Origin: Mesorhizobium sp. AR02
Lineage (GTDB): Bacteria > Pseudomonadota > Alphaproteobacteria > Rhizobiales > Rhizobiaceae
Assembly (NCBI RefSeq): GCF_024746835.1
Contig: NZ_CP080533.1
Span: 62,001-126,000 of the forward strand
DNA length: 64,000 nt
Direction: 5' to 3'
Below the pieces are notes generated by a model that saw only the letters and a list, made by a program, of their open reading frames with translations, searched no databases and had not been told where the DNA came from. This document shows, piece after piece, positions 46,324 to 54,972 of this stretch. The position numbers and the translations under genes are program-made. Each line of letters begins with the position of its first letter. The stretch's first letter is position 1.

Positions 46324-46348
46324 ACTTTAAAACTGCCCCACAGCGATC

Positions 46349-46552
46349 CTACCACTTCTGCCGGGCATACCAGTCGTCTATATCCCGGCGTGCGCAGTCT
46401 TTCTCGATCCCGTAGCGCTCTTGAATCTTGCCTTCGAGTTGCTCCCGCTTGCCAGCGATACGGTCAAGGTCGTCATCAGTAAGTTTGCCCCACTGCTCCT
46501 TCACCTTGCCTTTGACCTGCTTCCAATTTCCTTCGACGCGGTTCCAATCCAT
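46349..46552 (-). CDS. CsbD family stress protein
   Basis: 67 residues, MDWNRVEGNWKQVKGKVKEQ, WGKLTDDDLDRIAGKREQLE, GKIQERYG: a full CsbD domain. CsbD is a small general-stress protein of unknown biochemical role. ATG 46552 has AAAGGGAG upstream. The promoter 46586-46610 is a complete EcfG-type match and a terminator follows, so it is a single-gene stress unit. Confidence 0.92.
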   Translation of the reverse strand: MDWNRVEGNWKQVKGKVKEQWGKLTDDDLDRIAGKREQLEGKIQERYGIEKDCARRDIDDWYARQKW

Positions 46553-46585
46553 GATCCGTACTCCCTTTGTTTCGTATGAAAGAAA

Positions 46586-46610
46586 AACGGTCGTCCAGCC
46601 AGTAGGTTCC
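46586..46610 (-). promoter_or_regulatory. EcfG-type stress promoter of csbD
   Basis: Minus strand GGAAC (46610-46606), 16-nt spacer, CGTT (46589-46586), 34 nt before the start codon. Confidence 0.7.
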
Positions 46611-46830
46611 GCTTCAAGGGTCTTAAAGGCACTTGCGTGGTGAGGAGATCCGGCACGCCTCGCTGCAAGATTCCGACAGGTCGGATAACTCACAAGGTGT
46701 TCGCAGGCGTGTTGCAGGAGCCGTGAGGTTCGTCGTCCAGGTGCGCCGACCTAAGCCGCCTCACTGAAATTGAGAGCGGTAAGGAACTTGATGCCGGTCA
46801 GAGGCTTATGATGGAACAAGGATTTGCGCT

Positions 46831-46995
46831 ATGGCAGAGGATACGAGACGACCTGAGCTAACGCCTGAAAGCGTGCGCGCGCTCGCCCGCGAGTGCGGAG
46901 TGACCGAGGAGCAAATCCGCCACATTGTTTCGGTGGTCGGCACGGATCGCTCGTCGATCCTTCGGGAAGCGCGGGTGCTAAAAAACAGCAGATAG
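46831..46995 (+). CDS. Small helical protein, DUF3606-like
   Basis: 54 residues: MAEDTRRPELTPESVRALAR, ECGVTEEQIRHIVSVVGTDR, SSILREARVLKNSR. Shares the GVT/GIT turn and SSxLREARxLK end with 6674-6844 and 35860-36045. A broken DUF768 gene begins 8 nt after its stop, repeating the DUF768 association of 6.4-6.8 kb. Confidence 0.6.
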   Translation: MAEDTRRPELTPESVRALARECGVTEEQIRHIVSVVGTDRSSILREARVLKNSR

Positions 46996-47002
46996 CGGTA
47001 GC

Positions 47003-47205
47003 ATGAGGATACGTGACACCAACTTCTTGCATCAATGGCTTTCCAACAGTGTGCGCGACACCGTCGGGGCGGACATCGAACTGACGCAGAAGCTATTTGC
47101 CGATGCGAGGCAGTCAACATAAGCAGCCATGAGATCGAGGAAGATACGGGGAGTGTTTACCAGGCGATCCCTTGCCGCGATCGTGCATCACGACGCTGGA
47201 ATATT
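47003..47205 (+). pseudogene. DUF768 family protein, frameshifted
   Basis: MRIRDTNFLHQWLSNSVRDT, VGADIELTQKLFADA, then shifted: ISSHEIEEDTGSVYQAI and RDRASRRW. The centre has lost the usual ISV segment. Same C-terminal EIEEDTGSVY motif as the 6443 copy. Confidence 0.7.
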
Positions 47206-47225
47206 GTTGGTTTCGCGATTCCCAT

Positions 47226-47251
47226 GGAACCCGCTTAAACTGATTTTCGTT
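47226..47251 (+). promoter_or_regulatory. EcfG-type stress promoter of the entericidin gene
   Basis: GGAAC 47226-47230, 17-nt spacer, CGTT 47248-47251; start codon 36 nt further on. Confidence 0.65.
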
Positions 47252-47286
47252 GCAGTAATCTATCTGTTAAAAGGGAGACACCGTTC

Positions 47287-47427
47287 ATGAAATTATTACG
47301 CGTTGTGCCGATCATCGTTCTTGCTTGCGCTCTGGCTCTTTCGGCTTGCGCCAATACGGTCCGTGGGGTCGGCAAGGATGTCAAATCCACCGCCAAGGCT
47401 GTGGACGAGACCGTCGAGAAACCCTAA
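47287..47427 (+). CDS. Entericidin-like lipoprotein
   Basis: 46 residues with a lipobox (ALALSACANTVRGVGKDVKS): signal peptide, lipidated Cys about position 22, and the short helical tail TAKAVDETVEKP typical of EcnA/EcnB. Ribosome site AAAGGGAG. In enterics entericidin B is stress-induced and inner/outer membrane lipoprotein; here too a stress-type promoter precedes it. Confidence 0.85.
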   Translation: MKLLRVVPIIVLACALALSACANTVRGVGKDVKSTAKAVDETVEKP

Positions 47428-47810
47428 TCCGAACGCTACTGTTCCAACCTCTGGGAAAAAGCCGCGCTGCAAGACGCGGTTTGTTTGCTGGCCAAGCGCC
47501 TTTTTTGTAACGGTGGCTCGCGCTTCTGCAGCCTTGCGACCGAGGCCGGAAGCCTTTTGCCAACGCCGACCGCCTTGCGGCATAGCTTGGCGCCCCGTCG
47601 AAACAGCCGCAACCTCTCCGGGGACCGCAGCATGGTGCTGTGGATGATGGCTGAACCGCTTGCCAGGCGTCGGAAAGCCCGAAGGCCGCGGCGCTAGCCG
47701 CCGCCTGAGGCAAACCGCTGTATCGCAGCGAGCCCCTGGCAAAATCACGGCGTCGTTGAGCTCGATCGGATCCGGCATCTACACCGGGGATGCAGAACAT
47801 CAGATGCCTG
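47428..47810. other. Intergenic with weak terminator
   Basis: CCGCG...CGCGG followed by TTTGTTTG at about 47460-47485 may end the entericidin transcript. No gene recognised in the rest. Confidence 0.4.
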
Positions 47811-47917
47811 AAGGCTTCCGGTCGCTCAGACTTCCGGCTGGTTACGCCACGCCGCATGACGTTCATGCTCCCTTCGACCTAGCGTGTCGCTGGGAACAGT
47901 TCTTGTTCCGACCCGCG
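47811..47917 (+). repeat. About 110-bp dispersed repeat, copy 2
   Basis: Counterpart of 9742-9852. Not attached to any recognisable gene. Confidence 0.5.
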
Positions 47918-48334
47918 ATATCGAAATCAATCTGACGGTCCGGCCCGGTCGTGACCTCCAGCCGCTGCACGACGTCGGGATAGAGCTGCTTGCGTGCCGG
48001 CCAGGTTTCTGGGATCGCCTCACCCTGCAATCTGGTCCGGGGAACGTTGATCAGTTCCAGGATCTGATGGCGCGGAACTCTTTCCTCCGGCCATCCAGCA
48101 CAACAAGCCTTCGTCGCGGCCTCGTCCGCCTCAAGCCAGATCGTCGCGGCTTGATCCTCGTCTTCGGTTGGCCTGTCGTCTTCCGGAAATCCCTTGATAT
48201 CCCAGCCTTCCAAAGCGAAAAGGCCTTAAGCGCCTTGCAAAGCCGTGACGCCGGCATGAGCGAAGACATCTTCAGCTGCGGCGACACCGCGTGTCTTCGG
48301 GCGTGGCGCCCTCTATGTTCAAGCGAAGTTCCAT
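47863..48334 (-). pseudogene. Hypothetical protein, frameshifted
   Basis: Starts MELRLNIEGATPEDTRC at ATG 48334. After a shift near 48275 the body continues with EDDRPTEDEDQAATIWLEAD, EAATKACCAGWPEERVP, a layout seen in small rhizobial hypothetical proteins. The tail (LYPDVVQRLEVTTGPDRQID) seems foreign to that, so two genes may be fused. Confidence 0.4.
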
Positions 48335-48457
48335 GGCTCGCCTCCTGTAGCCAACAACGCCGACAGTGAACAAAATAAGAACATTGGAGTCAATAGGCTC
48401 CTGCTCGAGGCCCTTTCGCGAGGCTCGCCAGCCTTTGGATTAAGGTTTCCTCGGCCG

Positions 48458-48586
48458 CTAATGACGCAGGCGGCGCCTTAGGCGATAGAACATCGGCGAG
48501 CTTTGGAGATCTCGCGCGGCGTGCGTGATAAGCAGGACGACGAACAAAATCAGCAAAGCGAAGGCAATACCCGTGACAATGGGCAT
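48458..48586 (-). CDS. Small single-pass membrane protein
   Basis: 42 residues: MPIVTGIAFALLILFVVLLI, then THAARDLQSSPMFYRLRRRL and a final RH. One membrane helix with positive-inside tail. No clear ribosome site. Unrecognised. Confidence 0.5.
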   Translation of the reverse strand: MPIVTGIAFALLILFVVLLITHAARDLQSSPMFYRLRRRLRH

Positions 48587-48656
48587 AGAACACTCGTTGG
48601 AAAATCGATCTTCAGTTCGAACGTGACCTGAGTAGCGATAGGGCGTCGAACGGCTA

Positions 48657-48947
48657 TTAGCCCGAGCGGAGGACGCCTGGTTCTTCGGTTGGCAGGCTGC
48701 CTACCGGCCGGTTTTCCGTTTTTTCGCGAACGACGTCGGAAAAGTTGACAGTCGCGACCAGATAGCCGGCCTCGTCGTAGACCCTTATCACCGATCCGGA
48801 TTGATCGAGACCAGTGAGGGCGCCGGCGACGAGTGCCGCGTGAGCCTTTTCGATTGCTCGCGGGCTTGCGAGCTCCGGGCCCGCCAACTCTTCCTCCGAT
48901 ATAGTGGTCTGGTCAAATTCGGCGGTCTCAAATCTGAACTTCGGCAT
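48657..48947 (-). CDS. DUF6894-like small protein
   Basis: 96 residues from ATG 48947 (AGGAGGTGTCC upstream). MPKFRFETAEFDQTTISEEE, LASPRAIEKAHAALVAGALT, SVIRVYDEAGYLVATVNFSD follow the DUF6894 pattern (N-terminal strand, D/E-rich turn, helix, two strands). Function unknown. Confidence 0.65.
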   Translation of the reverse strand: MPKFRFETAEFDQTTISEEELAGPELASPRAIEKAHAALVAGALTGLDQSGSVIRVYDEAGYLVATVNFSDVVREKTENRPVGSLPTEEPGVLRSG

Positions 48948-49113
48948 GGACACCTCCTGTCACCAAGCAATGTCCGGGACCGGGCTGTGTTCCAAGGTTC
49001 GGCAGGCTCAGGTGAGGACACATCAAATTGTTGGAACATTTTCAAATGACGCCTAGGCGGGTTGGAGGCATGCTGCGCCGTCCGATCAAACCCATCTTCC
49101 TTGGAGGCGCTCG

Positions 49114-49350
49114 ATGCTTGACCGACCTGTCCATGCCTACGACCAGGCGATCTATCCGTCGGATCTGAGTATCCTCAAAAGGGTATTCGACGTCCTTTGC
49201 TGCGAGGGCGGCCACGCTCCCGGGTCCGAGAACGCTCGCGCCATAGCCCATGAGTTGGTAAGGCATTTCCAGGCGGGAATGACAGATGAGACCGTCTTGA
49301 AGGTCGCCGTACGGACCAAGCGACAGGCTCTGGCTCGCAGGGCAGGTTAG
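49114..49350 (+). CDS. Small hypothetical protein, paralogue of 5378-5587
   Basis: 78 residues, MLDRPVHAYDQAIYPSDLSI, LKRVFDVLCCEGGHAPGSEN, RHFQAGMTDETVLKVAVRTK. TTGGAGG upstream of the ATG. See 5378-5587 for the comparison. Unknown function. Confidence 0.6.
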   Translation: MLDRPVHAYDQAIYPSDLSILKRVFDVLCCEGGHAPGSENARAIAHELVRHFQAGMTDETVLKVAVRTKRQALARRAG

Positions 49351-49529
49351 CGCCCGCTTGATGCTGGAAGTGGCCTTCGCAGGAGGCTTTGCGGCCAGCG
49401 CGGTTGCCGGTGAAGACAATCGCCTGAAAGCCCGCGCTGGCTTTGGAGGGACAAGGGTCGCGGCCACACGACAATTTAGACAAGCTAAAGTGGACGAAAT
49501 GGTGCGATCGCGGAACTAGGGGTCACTCT

Positions 49530-49957
49530 GTGCGACCTGGAATCCCGGCCACGACATGTGGACCACCGCGGACGGGGACAGTCGGTCCCGCGTCCGAGCG
49601 CCGGAAAAACCCGGCAAGGAATAGAATGGTGAAAGTCCATTTCAATGAAGGAGTAGCAATCCGCATTGGCTCCGAGCCGTGCGCCGACGCCCGCGAGGTC
49701 GTTGGTGAAGCGTCGCTAGGAGCAAGCACAGGCCAGCCATTGAGCCGCGTAAGGGACCTAATCTCGAGTGCCGACGGCGTGGATGCTCCGGAAGGCAACA
49801 TGGTAGGGCGCGCTATTGCGAGTGCCCGACCAACTCGGCGTGGTCGCAGAACCTGGCATGTGTGGAAATTCCTTGTTCGGGAACCGGGAGATCTCACGAT
49901 TGACCAAGGCGGTATCACCTTCCTTGGTCCGTATCGGGAAAGCGAAAGCATGAGCCG
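49530..49957 (+). ncRNA. Group II intron, 5' ribozyme domains
   Basis: Begins GTGCGACCTGG, the bacterial group II intron 5' consensus (GUGYG), and leads into an intron-encoded reverse transcriptase at 49958. The open frame across it (49626-49961) is a known false translation of this RNA. The intron is truncated: domains V-VI were not found. Confidence 0.7.
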
Positions 49958-50578
49958 ATGATGAACGATCGTGAGAAGTCAGACGTTGCCATAGTAGCTA
50001 TGAAGCTGACGAACAAGGCCGGGGAACCGGCTGCGGAGTCGGGGGAGCCAAGGGCAGCGACCAAGGGAAATGCGGATCAGCAAACCACGCGCCGGGCACA
50101 GGACCGGGAAAGCGTGTCACATGCGCTGGAACGCATACGGCAAGTGGCAAGACTTAGGAAGCAGGAGAGGTTCACCAGCCTCTTTCACCATCTCAATCTC
50201 GAAACGTTGAGGACGGCATTCTACGCTCTACGGCGTGATGCAGCCCCCGGCGTTGACGGGCTGACATGGCGAGCCTACGAAGCGGACCTTGATCACCTGA
50301 TCGATAATCTGCGCGATAGGCTTCACAGAGGTGCATACCGGGCAAGCCCCGCACGGCGGCAGTACATACCAAAGCCGGACGGACGCCAACGCCCGCTCGC
50401 CATCGCCGCCCTTGAGGATAAAATAGTCCAAAGAGCGACGGTCGCGGTGCTGAACGCGATCTACGAGAAAGACTTCCTCGGGTTCTCGTATGGTTTCGGC
50501 CCGGACGCGGCCAGCACGAGGCGCTGGACGCACTCGCGGTCAGGATCGAAAAGCGAAAGGTGAACTTCATACTGCTCC
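49958..50578 (+). pseudogene. ltrA: Group II intron reverse transcriptase, truncated
   Basis: N-terminal third of an LtrA-like protein: ETLRTAFYALRRDAAPGVDG, RGAYRASPARRQYIPKPDGR, RPLAIAALEDKIVQRATVAV, KDFLGFSYGF. A missing base near 50495 shifts the frame (PGRGQHEALDALAV in the next). The text ends abruptly at KRKVNFI; the YADD catalytic region is gone. Confidence 0.85.
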
Positions 50579-51034
50579 TACGGCTATCCCGGTCACCGCC
50601 CGCGGCGGGGGCGAATTTCCTTCGTCCTGCGCGCGACAATCGTCCGCTGTTGCGGACGCGCGCAGGACTGCGGTTTATACGCCGTTTTCCCTTGATGCGC
50701 CGACCGAAGTCGCCGATTTGCGTACGCTGGCAGCCTCCTGTGTGCTTCATGCCGGCGTGGGCTGTGACCCGCGTAAACGCCTGGCGCGCTTTTTCGTTGT
50801 GGGTCGGGAACATTGCGCCGGTGGAGAAGTTCTCAAAGGCCTGTGTCCCTCGCAGGCACCGAACGCTGCAAGCAGCATTCAAGGCTCCGCGGACCCCCAG
50901 TCGGCGGAGTTTTGCGTGTATGCTTGCCGAGCTTGGTCGAAGGCCATGCGAGGGAGGCCGAGTGGTGTGAGCCGGCGACCCATAGCCTTGCCAGGCGCCG
51001 CACGCCGTCGAGATCACGATCGAGGCGCGCACAC
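50579..51034. other. No confident gene
   Basis: Long open frames on both strands here are GC-driven. None matches a family I recognise. Confidence 0.4.
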
Positions 51035-51240
51035 AACGTCCAGCAGGATGGGCACATGGCGGTGCGCAACCCGGTCGGACGCGCCAACTACCAGTCCAAT
51101 TTTTGGAACGAAGGCCCACGCGACGCGACGTCCAAGGGGTTCCGCTCCTTTGCCGAAGTCGAGGGCGGACCGAAGACGCGGTTGCGGTCGAAAATCCTTG
51201 CCGACCATTACAGCCTCGCTTCCCTCCGGGTGCAGCCGGG
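51035..51240 (+). pseudogene. Catalase fragment
   Basis: [55 protein letters not shown]: the segment just after the catalytic core of a large catalase. Both ends missing. Confidence 0.7.
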
Positions 51241-51305
51241 CAGGAGGCATATTAGCTCTCACTACACGATGGCGCGCTGCACTAAAATCGGGCAGAGATG
51301 CCGGT

Positions 51306-52661
51306 ATGGTAGTTTCCAGCCGCAGCCTTGTTCGGTTCACATCCGCGTCCCTGCTGATTGGGTTTGCGGCGCTTATGGCTATCGTCGCCACCAACTTTTG
51401 GCTGGGTCAGAGGGCGCAGTTCTACTTCGACGATGCGAATGAGGCGCGCGACACGCGGGTCGCGGCCGTCGAGTTGAGAAATGCAATGCAGACGGCCGAG
51501 GCGAGTGAGCGCGGCTTCGTCATCACCGGGAACGAGATTTACCTGGGTCCCTACCAAACCGCCAAGGCTCAGGCGCAGCGTCATCTGCAGGCTTTGCAAA
51601 CCTTGCTGACATCCTATCCCAATTCAGAATCCACGCTGCAACGGCTGTCCGCGATCATAACCACCAAGTTTGACGAGCTGGATCAGACGATAGCTCTCAA
51701 GCGAGATCAGCGCGACGCCGAGATACTGGCGATATTCCGCACCAACAGAGGCAAGGCTCTGACCGACGAAGCCAATGTATACTTTTCGGGGATTATTGGA
51801 CGAGCGGATGACCGGCTGACGTCAGGGGTTGCCGAACAACGTGCCAATAGCGGATGGCTCAGGCTCGTGTCGGCGATCGGCGGATTTGTTATAGTCGCCG
51901 TGGTTGCCGGAGCAGCCTATGGTGCCGCTCGCTACACAAGAGAACTTCGCGATACCCGCGACGAGGTCAACGCGCTCAACAGCGAGCTGGAGCAACGGGT
52001 CGCCACTCGCACCGAGGACCTGGCAAAGGCGCGCGATCGGGCCGAAGTGCTTTTGTCCGAGGTCAATCACAGGGTTGCCAACAGCTTGGCGCTTGTTTCG
52101 TCATTAGTGAACTTGCAGTCAAAGGCCGTCGGAGATCACGCCGCAAAAGATGCGCTCGCCGAAACGCAGGATCGCATATTTGCGATTTCGCTCGTGCACA
52201 GGCGGCTCTACGGCTCGTCCGACGTTCGCTCGGTTGACTTGGACGAATATCTGACTGGCCTGCTCGATCACCTGCGTACGTCAATGCGCAGCCAGGTTCA
52301 CGGTGTCAGCCTGTCTTACCACATCGAGCCGATCGAGCTTGAAACGGATACCAGCATCAATCTCGGCGTGGTGCTCACCGAACTGGTCACCAATGCCTTC
52401 AAATACGCCTATCCGGATGGCGTAGGAGAAATTCGCGTCCGGCTCAGCAAGCTTACAGGCGAGCAAGCGGAACTGGTGGTTGAAGACGATGGGATTGGAA
52501 AGGCTGAAGGCACTCCCGCCAAAGGAACCGGCGTTGGCAGCAGGATCATCCATGCCATGTGCATCAGCCTGGGCGCCCAGATCGAGTATCAAACGCTTCA
52601 GCCGGGAACCGCCGCTCATTTGGTGTTTTCGACGAAACCACGGCGCTCTACCGCCGCATAG
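51306..52661 (+). CDS. CHASE3 sensor histidine kinase (HisKA_2/HWE type)
   Basis: 451 residues. Membrane helices at about 12-34 and 187-208 enclose a periplasmic CHASE3 domain ([20 protein letters not shown]). A coiled coil (212-245) leads to the HisKA_2 box with phospho-acceptor H255 ([20 protein letters not shown]), N-box N363 ([18 protein letters not shown]) and VEDDGIG. ATG 51306 is chosen because the frame upstream is non-coding and holds the catalase scrap. No response regulator nearby; a binding-protein gene follows after 94 nt. Confidence 0.9.
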   Translation: MVVSSRSLVRFTSASLLIGFAALMAIVATNFWLGQRAQFYFDDANEARDTRVAAVELRNAMQTAEASERGFVITGNEIYLGPYQTAKAQAQRHLQALQTLLTSYPNSESTLQRLSAIITTKFDELDQTIALKRDQRDAEILAIFRTNRGKALTDEANVYFSGIIGRADDRLTSGVAEQRANSGWLRLVSAIGGFVIVAVVAGAAYGAARYTRELRDTRDEVNALNSELEQRVATRTEDLAKARDRAEVLLSEVNHRVANSLALVSSLVNLQSKAVGDHAAKDALAETQDRIFAISLVHRRLYGSSDVRSVDLDEYLTGLLDHLRTSMRSQVHGVSLSYHIEPIELETDTSINLGVVLTELVTNAFKYAYPDGVGEIRVRLSKLTGEQAELVVEDDGIGKAEGTPAKGTGVGSRIIHAMCISLGAQIEYQTLQPGTAAHLVFSTKPRRSTAA

Positions 52662-52755
52662 TAGACCGCGCCGTTACAAGATGAAAAACTGACTGCGGCG
52701 AACCGAGAGCGTTTTAGGCGACGACTGCGGAGGGCAGCACTGGGGAGGAATTACG

Positions 52756-53919
52756 ATGCCGTTCGGTCGCACCATGACCGCCTTCCGATGGCCGGTCGGG
52801 CTGTCGGTAGCCCTGCTTTTGATCCCGATGCTAGACGCAGTCACTGCTGTGGGCGCCCAGGCCGGCGCTCCTGGCATTACGCAGCGGACAGTATTCCCCG
52901 CCTTCGATCCACATGCGCCCTCATGCAACGCCCCGGCTGGTCTCACCAAAGTGCTGGCCTATGTGCAGGAGAACGACCGTGACTTCTTGCAAGGGGTCGA
53001 CCATGGCCTGACCATGGCCGCAAAAAATCGGGGCTTGGAATATCGAAGAGTTCTGGTGGAAAATGATGTGGGAAAGGCGATAACCCAGGTTCAGTCGTTG
53101 GTGGCGGCAAAGGTTGGCGCCATGGTTGCCACATCTCCGGATCCGGCGGCTTTTAATCCTGCCCTTCAGCAGGCAATCTGGTCGGGTGCGTTTGTCGGCA
53201 CCATCGTGCCTCCGCCGGCAACATTGCTGCTCAATGCCCCGCAATATCGAACTGGCAAGGTGCTGACCGACGCGGCGATCGATCACATCAAAACCAAGCT
53301 CGGAGGGGAGGCCAAGGTCGTTCTGCTGACCCAGGATACGATGGAGTTTCTGGCGCCTCGGTTCGAGGCAATGCGCACCGGCCTGAATGCGATGCCCGGC
53401 GTGACGATCGTGGCAGATATCGCGCCGAAGCCGGTTAGCAAGGCAGGTGGGTTCGCCACCATGCAAACCATCCTTCTAGCCAATCCGGATATCGATGTGG
53501 TGCTCGGCGGGGACGCGGTCGTCCTGGGTGCGCTGGAAGCGTTGCGCGCGGCGGGGAAAGATCGGCCCGACCAATTCCTCGGCGGAATTGACGGCGAGGC
53601 GGAAGCCGTCGCTGAAATCAGGAAAGGAAACAGCCCTTATAAGGCGAGTATCTCTTTATCCTCGCCCGTTTTCGGGTATGCCATGGGAGAGTTTGCAGCC
53701 GACTGGCTCGAAGGCAAAAGCATCCCGCAGGCGATGGACATCCTTCCCATAGCGCTGACCAGCGCCAATCTTGCGCAGTATGAGGCCGACCTGGTTGACC
53801 CGGCATCGGTATACATGCGGCCTGCTCGCCGGGATGCCTACCTGAAGATGTACGGGAACATCTGCTATGACAGTCGCGACCATTATGTAAATTTCCCTTG
53901 GTCATCGGAGCAGAAGTAA
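52756..53919 (+). CDS. Periplasmic sugar-type substrate-binding protein
   Basis: 387 residues: signal peptide of about 33 residues, then a Peripla_BP_4/LacI-like fold (KVLAYVQENDRDFLQGVDHG, VQSLVAAKVGAMVATSPDPA, VVLGGDAVVLGALEALRAAG, QFLGGIDGEAEAVAEI). GGGGAGG precedes the ATG. No permease or ATPase gene follows, so it may serve the adjacent kinase as ligand receptor rather than a transporter. C-terminal cysteine (GNICYDS) and the early SCNAP suggest a disulfide. Confidence 0.87.
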   Translation: MPFGRTMTAFRWPVGLSVALLLIPMLDAVTAVGAQAGAPGITQRTVFPAFDPHAPSCNAPAGLTKVLAYVQENDRDFLQGVDHGLTMAAKNRGLEYRRVLVENDVGKAITQVQSLVAAKVGAMVATSPDPAAFNPALQQAIWSGAFVGTIVPPPATLLLNAPQYRTGKVLTDAAIDHIKTKLGGEAKVVLLTQDTMEFLAPRFEAMRTGLNAMPGVTIVADIAPKPVSKAGGFATMQTILLANPDIDVVLGGDAVVLGALEALRAAGKDRPDQFLGGIDGEAEAVAEIRKGNSPYKASISLSSPVFGYAMGEFAADWLEGKSIPQAMDILPIALTSANLAQYEADLVDPASVYMRPARRDAYLKMYGNICYDSRDHYVNFPWSSEQK

Positions 53920-54401
53920 CCATAGCGCCAAACCGAAATGGAAACCAGCGGGCGCCATGCTGGTCGGATCCGGCGCCACCTTCCCCCTAGCATCATCACA
54001 AACCAACAAAGTAACGGTAAGATTCCAAGCGACAATCACTATCCTAGCACTGGCGGCGACCTTGGGCGTCGAGCTTTGCTGACTGCGCGTCAGCCGGGCC
54101 CTAAAGCGTTCGATACTACCAGAGGCGAGCGCTTGCTCGACTTTTCTACGAAGCGTCTGAGCGCTTGAGGTGCCCATCATTTTGCTGTGTCAGCAACTCT
54201 GGCCTGGCGGGGCGATACGTGTCGTCATTTATCGCAGTTTGACGGTGGAGGGTCGCGATCATAATGTGGCTGCAAAGCCCATATTGATGCCGTCACCGCA
54301 GTCTTCATCCATCGATGTCTTTGGCCCGCAGGTCGCAAAGCTGGCGTCCTTTTCCGGCTCCCCGTTCGAGCCTGGGGAGCCGGATACATTGGGATGCTAG
54401 G
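53920..54401. other. No confident gene; one strong hairpin
   Basis: Stem CCGGCTCCCC/GGGGAGCCGG at 54354-54383 just after the His-rich gene (read on minus), without a T-run. Otherwise nothing recognised. Confidence 0.4.
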
Positions 54402-54695
54402 TCAGTAGCCGCCGTTTTCGATGACGACCTGGTGATGGCGATGATGGCGGTGCGATACGGAAGTTGTCACCACAACGTTCTCATCCCGATGGTGCCGGCG
54501 ACCGTGATCGTAGAATGCGATCTGACCATGGCGGCGGTGATGCAGACGGTGGCCGTCCTCATTGATGACCACGTTATCGTTGTTCCAATGATGACGGTGA
54601 TGTCGATGGCTGGTGATGACGACCGCCTCATCAGCCGAAGCCACCGTAGGCACCGCCAAACACAGCGCCAGCGCGCCCAAGATCATGACTTTCAT
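54402..54695 (-). CDS. Histidine-rich secreted protein
   Basis: 97 residues: signal peptide MKVMILGALALCLAVPTVAS, mature part with about one quarter His in HRHHRHH, HRLHHRRH, RRHHRDE and HRHHRHHQ clusters separated by VV-N repeats (DNVVINEDG, ENVVVTTS). Likely periplasmic metal binding (Zn, Ni, Cu); no enzyme fold. Its ATG overlaps the stop of a damaged upstream gene. Confidence 0.7.
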   Translation of the reverse strand: MKVMILGALALCLAVPTVASADEAVVITSHRHHRHHWNNDNVVINEDGHRLHHRRHGQIAFYDHGRRHHRDENVVVTTSVSHRHHRHHQVVIENGGY

Positions 54696-54948
54696 TTCGA
54701 ATTCTCCAAAACTAAGATGCCCTTCGCCGGGTAAACATCGCCCTCATGCTTTTGTTCCAGTTCGGTGAAGAACTGTCGGTGAGCCGCTTCTCCCGCCAAC
54801 AATGCCGTGCGGTCTGAACAAAGCGGCGAGACGCGAAGTGCAAATGCGCCTACACATGTTCCCGATCGGCTCGTCCTTCGTGGCGCAAAAGAAGCAGCGC
54901 GGTAACCGCGCCTGTAAGCCTACCTTGGATCAAAGCTCGTCGGAACAT
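54692..54948 (-). pseudogene. Damaged gene upstream of the His-rich gene
   Basis: MFRRALIQGRLTGAVTALLL, LRHEGRADREHV then a stop; another frame continues LAGEAAHRQFFTELEQKHEG, DVYPAKGILVLENSK and ends in ATGA with the next gene. Membrane-like start. Unidentified. Confidence 0.35.
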
Positions 54949-54966
54949 TAGAGACCTCTAAGGGTT
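54942..54966 (+). promoter_or_regulatory. EcfG-type promoter of small RNA C
   Basis: GGAAC 54942-54946, 17-nt spacer with palindrome ATTAGAGACCTCTAA, GTT 54964-54966; predicted start near 54973. Confidence 0.55.
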
Positions 54967-54972
54967 TGTCCC

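Noticed and set aside
48981..49005. GGAAC box upstream of the DUF6894-like gene on the minus strand
   Set aside because: The matching -10 position reads CATT, not GTT, so it was left out of the stress promoter list.
49626..49961. A 111-residue protein before the intron reverse transcriptase
   Set aside because: It lies wholly inside the ribozyme domains; similar translations are seen with group II introns and are artefacts.
50490..51305. Long in-frame extension upstream of the histidine kinase
   Set aside because: The text is not kinase-like, overlaps the catalase fragment in another frame and the intron end; membrane topology is complete from ATG 51306.
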